Source of the DNA: Candidatus Rifleibacteriota bacterium | Lineage (GTDB): Bacteria > Muiribacteriota > Ozemobacteria > Ozemobacterales > Ozemobacteraceae | DNA length: 5,588 nucleotides | Direction of reading: 5' to 3' | Assembly: GCA_028691595.1 (NCBI GenBank) | Contig: JAQUZA010000239.1 | Span: 1 to 5,588, forward strand | Part shown: in pieces, positions 5,306 through 5,588 of the stretch | How the letters are laid out: the number at the start of each line of letters is the position of its first letter | How positions within the stretch are numbered: the first letter of the stretch is position 1 | Position numbers and translations under genes: made by a program | The notes under the pieces: model-generated | The model's database searches: none | What the model was told of the DNA's origin: nothing | What the model saw: the letters and a program-made list of their open reading frames with translations, nothing else

Positions 5306-5588
5306 TTACAGGTTCTTGAGAAGCCCGGTGCGCTCGTTGAATTCAACGATCATTTCGTCCCAGTGCTTGATAACTTCTTCACTGAAAACGTCTTCCCAGA
5401 ATTCGAGATCCCAGAGGTTGTTGAGGTCTTCAACGCTTCTGGCCTGCTGTTCAACCCAGGTGTAGTATTTGAAGTGGTGCAGGCGCTTGCGATCATGATA
5501 ATTCAGTTCCATCATGTTATCGCTGCCTTCACCAAGCATGTAGCGCTCAAAATCAGCCATGGCGCGGGCAGAATCCATTTTGCCATGG
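5306..5588 (-). CDS. C-terminal fragment, possibly PLP-dependent cysteine-synthase-like protein (5' end outside window)
   Basis: The frame is open to the window edge, showing the last 93 complete codons (beginning HGKMDSARAM) and the TAA at 5306-5308. The internal ATG at 5578 has no Shine-Dalgarno and reads as part of a continuous protein, so I treat the gene as starting beyond 5588. The visible part is soluble, rich in acidic and aromatic residues: MADFERYMLGEG, LNYHDRKRLHHFKYYTWVEQQ, then a W-rich acidic helix (LWDLEFWEDVF). From memory, R-hHxxKYYTWVEQQ followed by EDLNxLW closes a family of fold-type II PLP enzymes annotated as cysteine synthase homologues. The PLP-binding lysine region is not in the window, so this is unverified. 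It appears to end in its own terminator (5219-5256). That this is a real coding end is near certain; the family is tentative. Confidence 0.8.
   Translation of the reverse strand, partial: HGKMDSARAMADFERYMLGEGSDNMMELNYHDRKRLHHFKYYTWVEQQARSVEDLNNLWDLEFWEDVFSEEVIKHWDEMIVEFNERTGLLKNL

Noticed and set aside
5202..5465. 87-codon plus-strand frame
   Set aside because: It runs through the terminator hairpin and antisense to the 5306 gene, with no ribosome site or domain character.

Overview
The window reads as chromosomal DNA of an uncultured, probably Gram-negative-type bacterium. It has balanced base composition, compact gene spacing, ordinary ATG starts and mostly recognisable Shine-Dalgarno sites. 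The strongest hint of lineage is a pilin-like domain (ACYANMR...GAVEMYNMD, then CALHGTV) carried inside a larger protein. From memory, this style of pilin is abundant in Candidatus Riflebacteria (Ozemobacteria) and a few other deep lineages; that placement is a guess, not a result. I see no rRNA, tRNA, CRISPR array, insertion sequence or prophage gene.

Layout. Positions 1-2410 (minus) are one uninterrupted, 3'-incomplete gene of at least 803 codons for an exported, membrane-anchored VIT + von Willebrand factor A protein. A pilin-like domain without a prepilin leader sits between the end of the VIT/vWA core and a C-terminal membrane helix. Positions 2411-2739 are a 329-bp divergent intergenic stretch with no convincing gene. 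Positions 2740-3435 (plus) encode a multi-spanning membrane protein resembling the Mpv17/PMP22 family. It converges, with a 22-bp gap, on a DEDDh 3'-5' exonuclease gene (3458-4078, minus). That gene is divergent from a small protein gene (4177-4548, plus) whose N-terminal half looks like a diverged cold-shock/OB barrel. The approximately 98 bp between them holds two overlapping candidate promoters and an imperfect 12-bp dyad. A 2H phosphoesterase of the ThpR/LigT type (4589-5203, minus) converges on the small gene. Upstream of it is a strong stem-loop (5219-5256) that probably terminates the last, 5'-incomplete minus gene (5306-5588). That last gene may be the tail of a PLP-dependent cysteine-synthase-like protein.

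How the genes relate. The exonuclease, the cold-shock-like protein and the 2H phosphoesterase all plausibly handle nucleic acids, but they are on separate transcripts, so a shared pathway is only a possibility. The most unusual item is the VIT-vWA-pilin chimera: an extracytoplasmic adhesion-type domain joined to a pilin-type domain in one membrane-anchored chain. I found no clear evidence of a complete, previously undescribed multi-gene system here.
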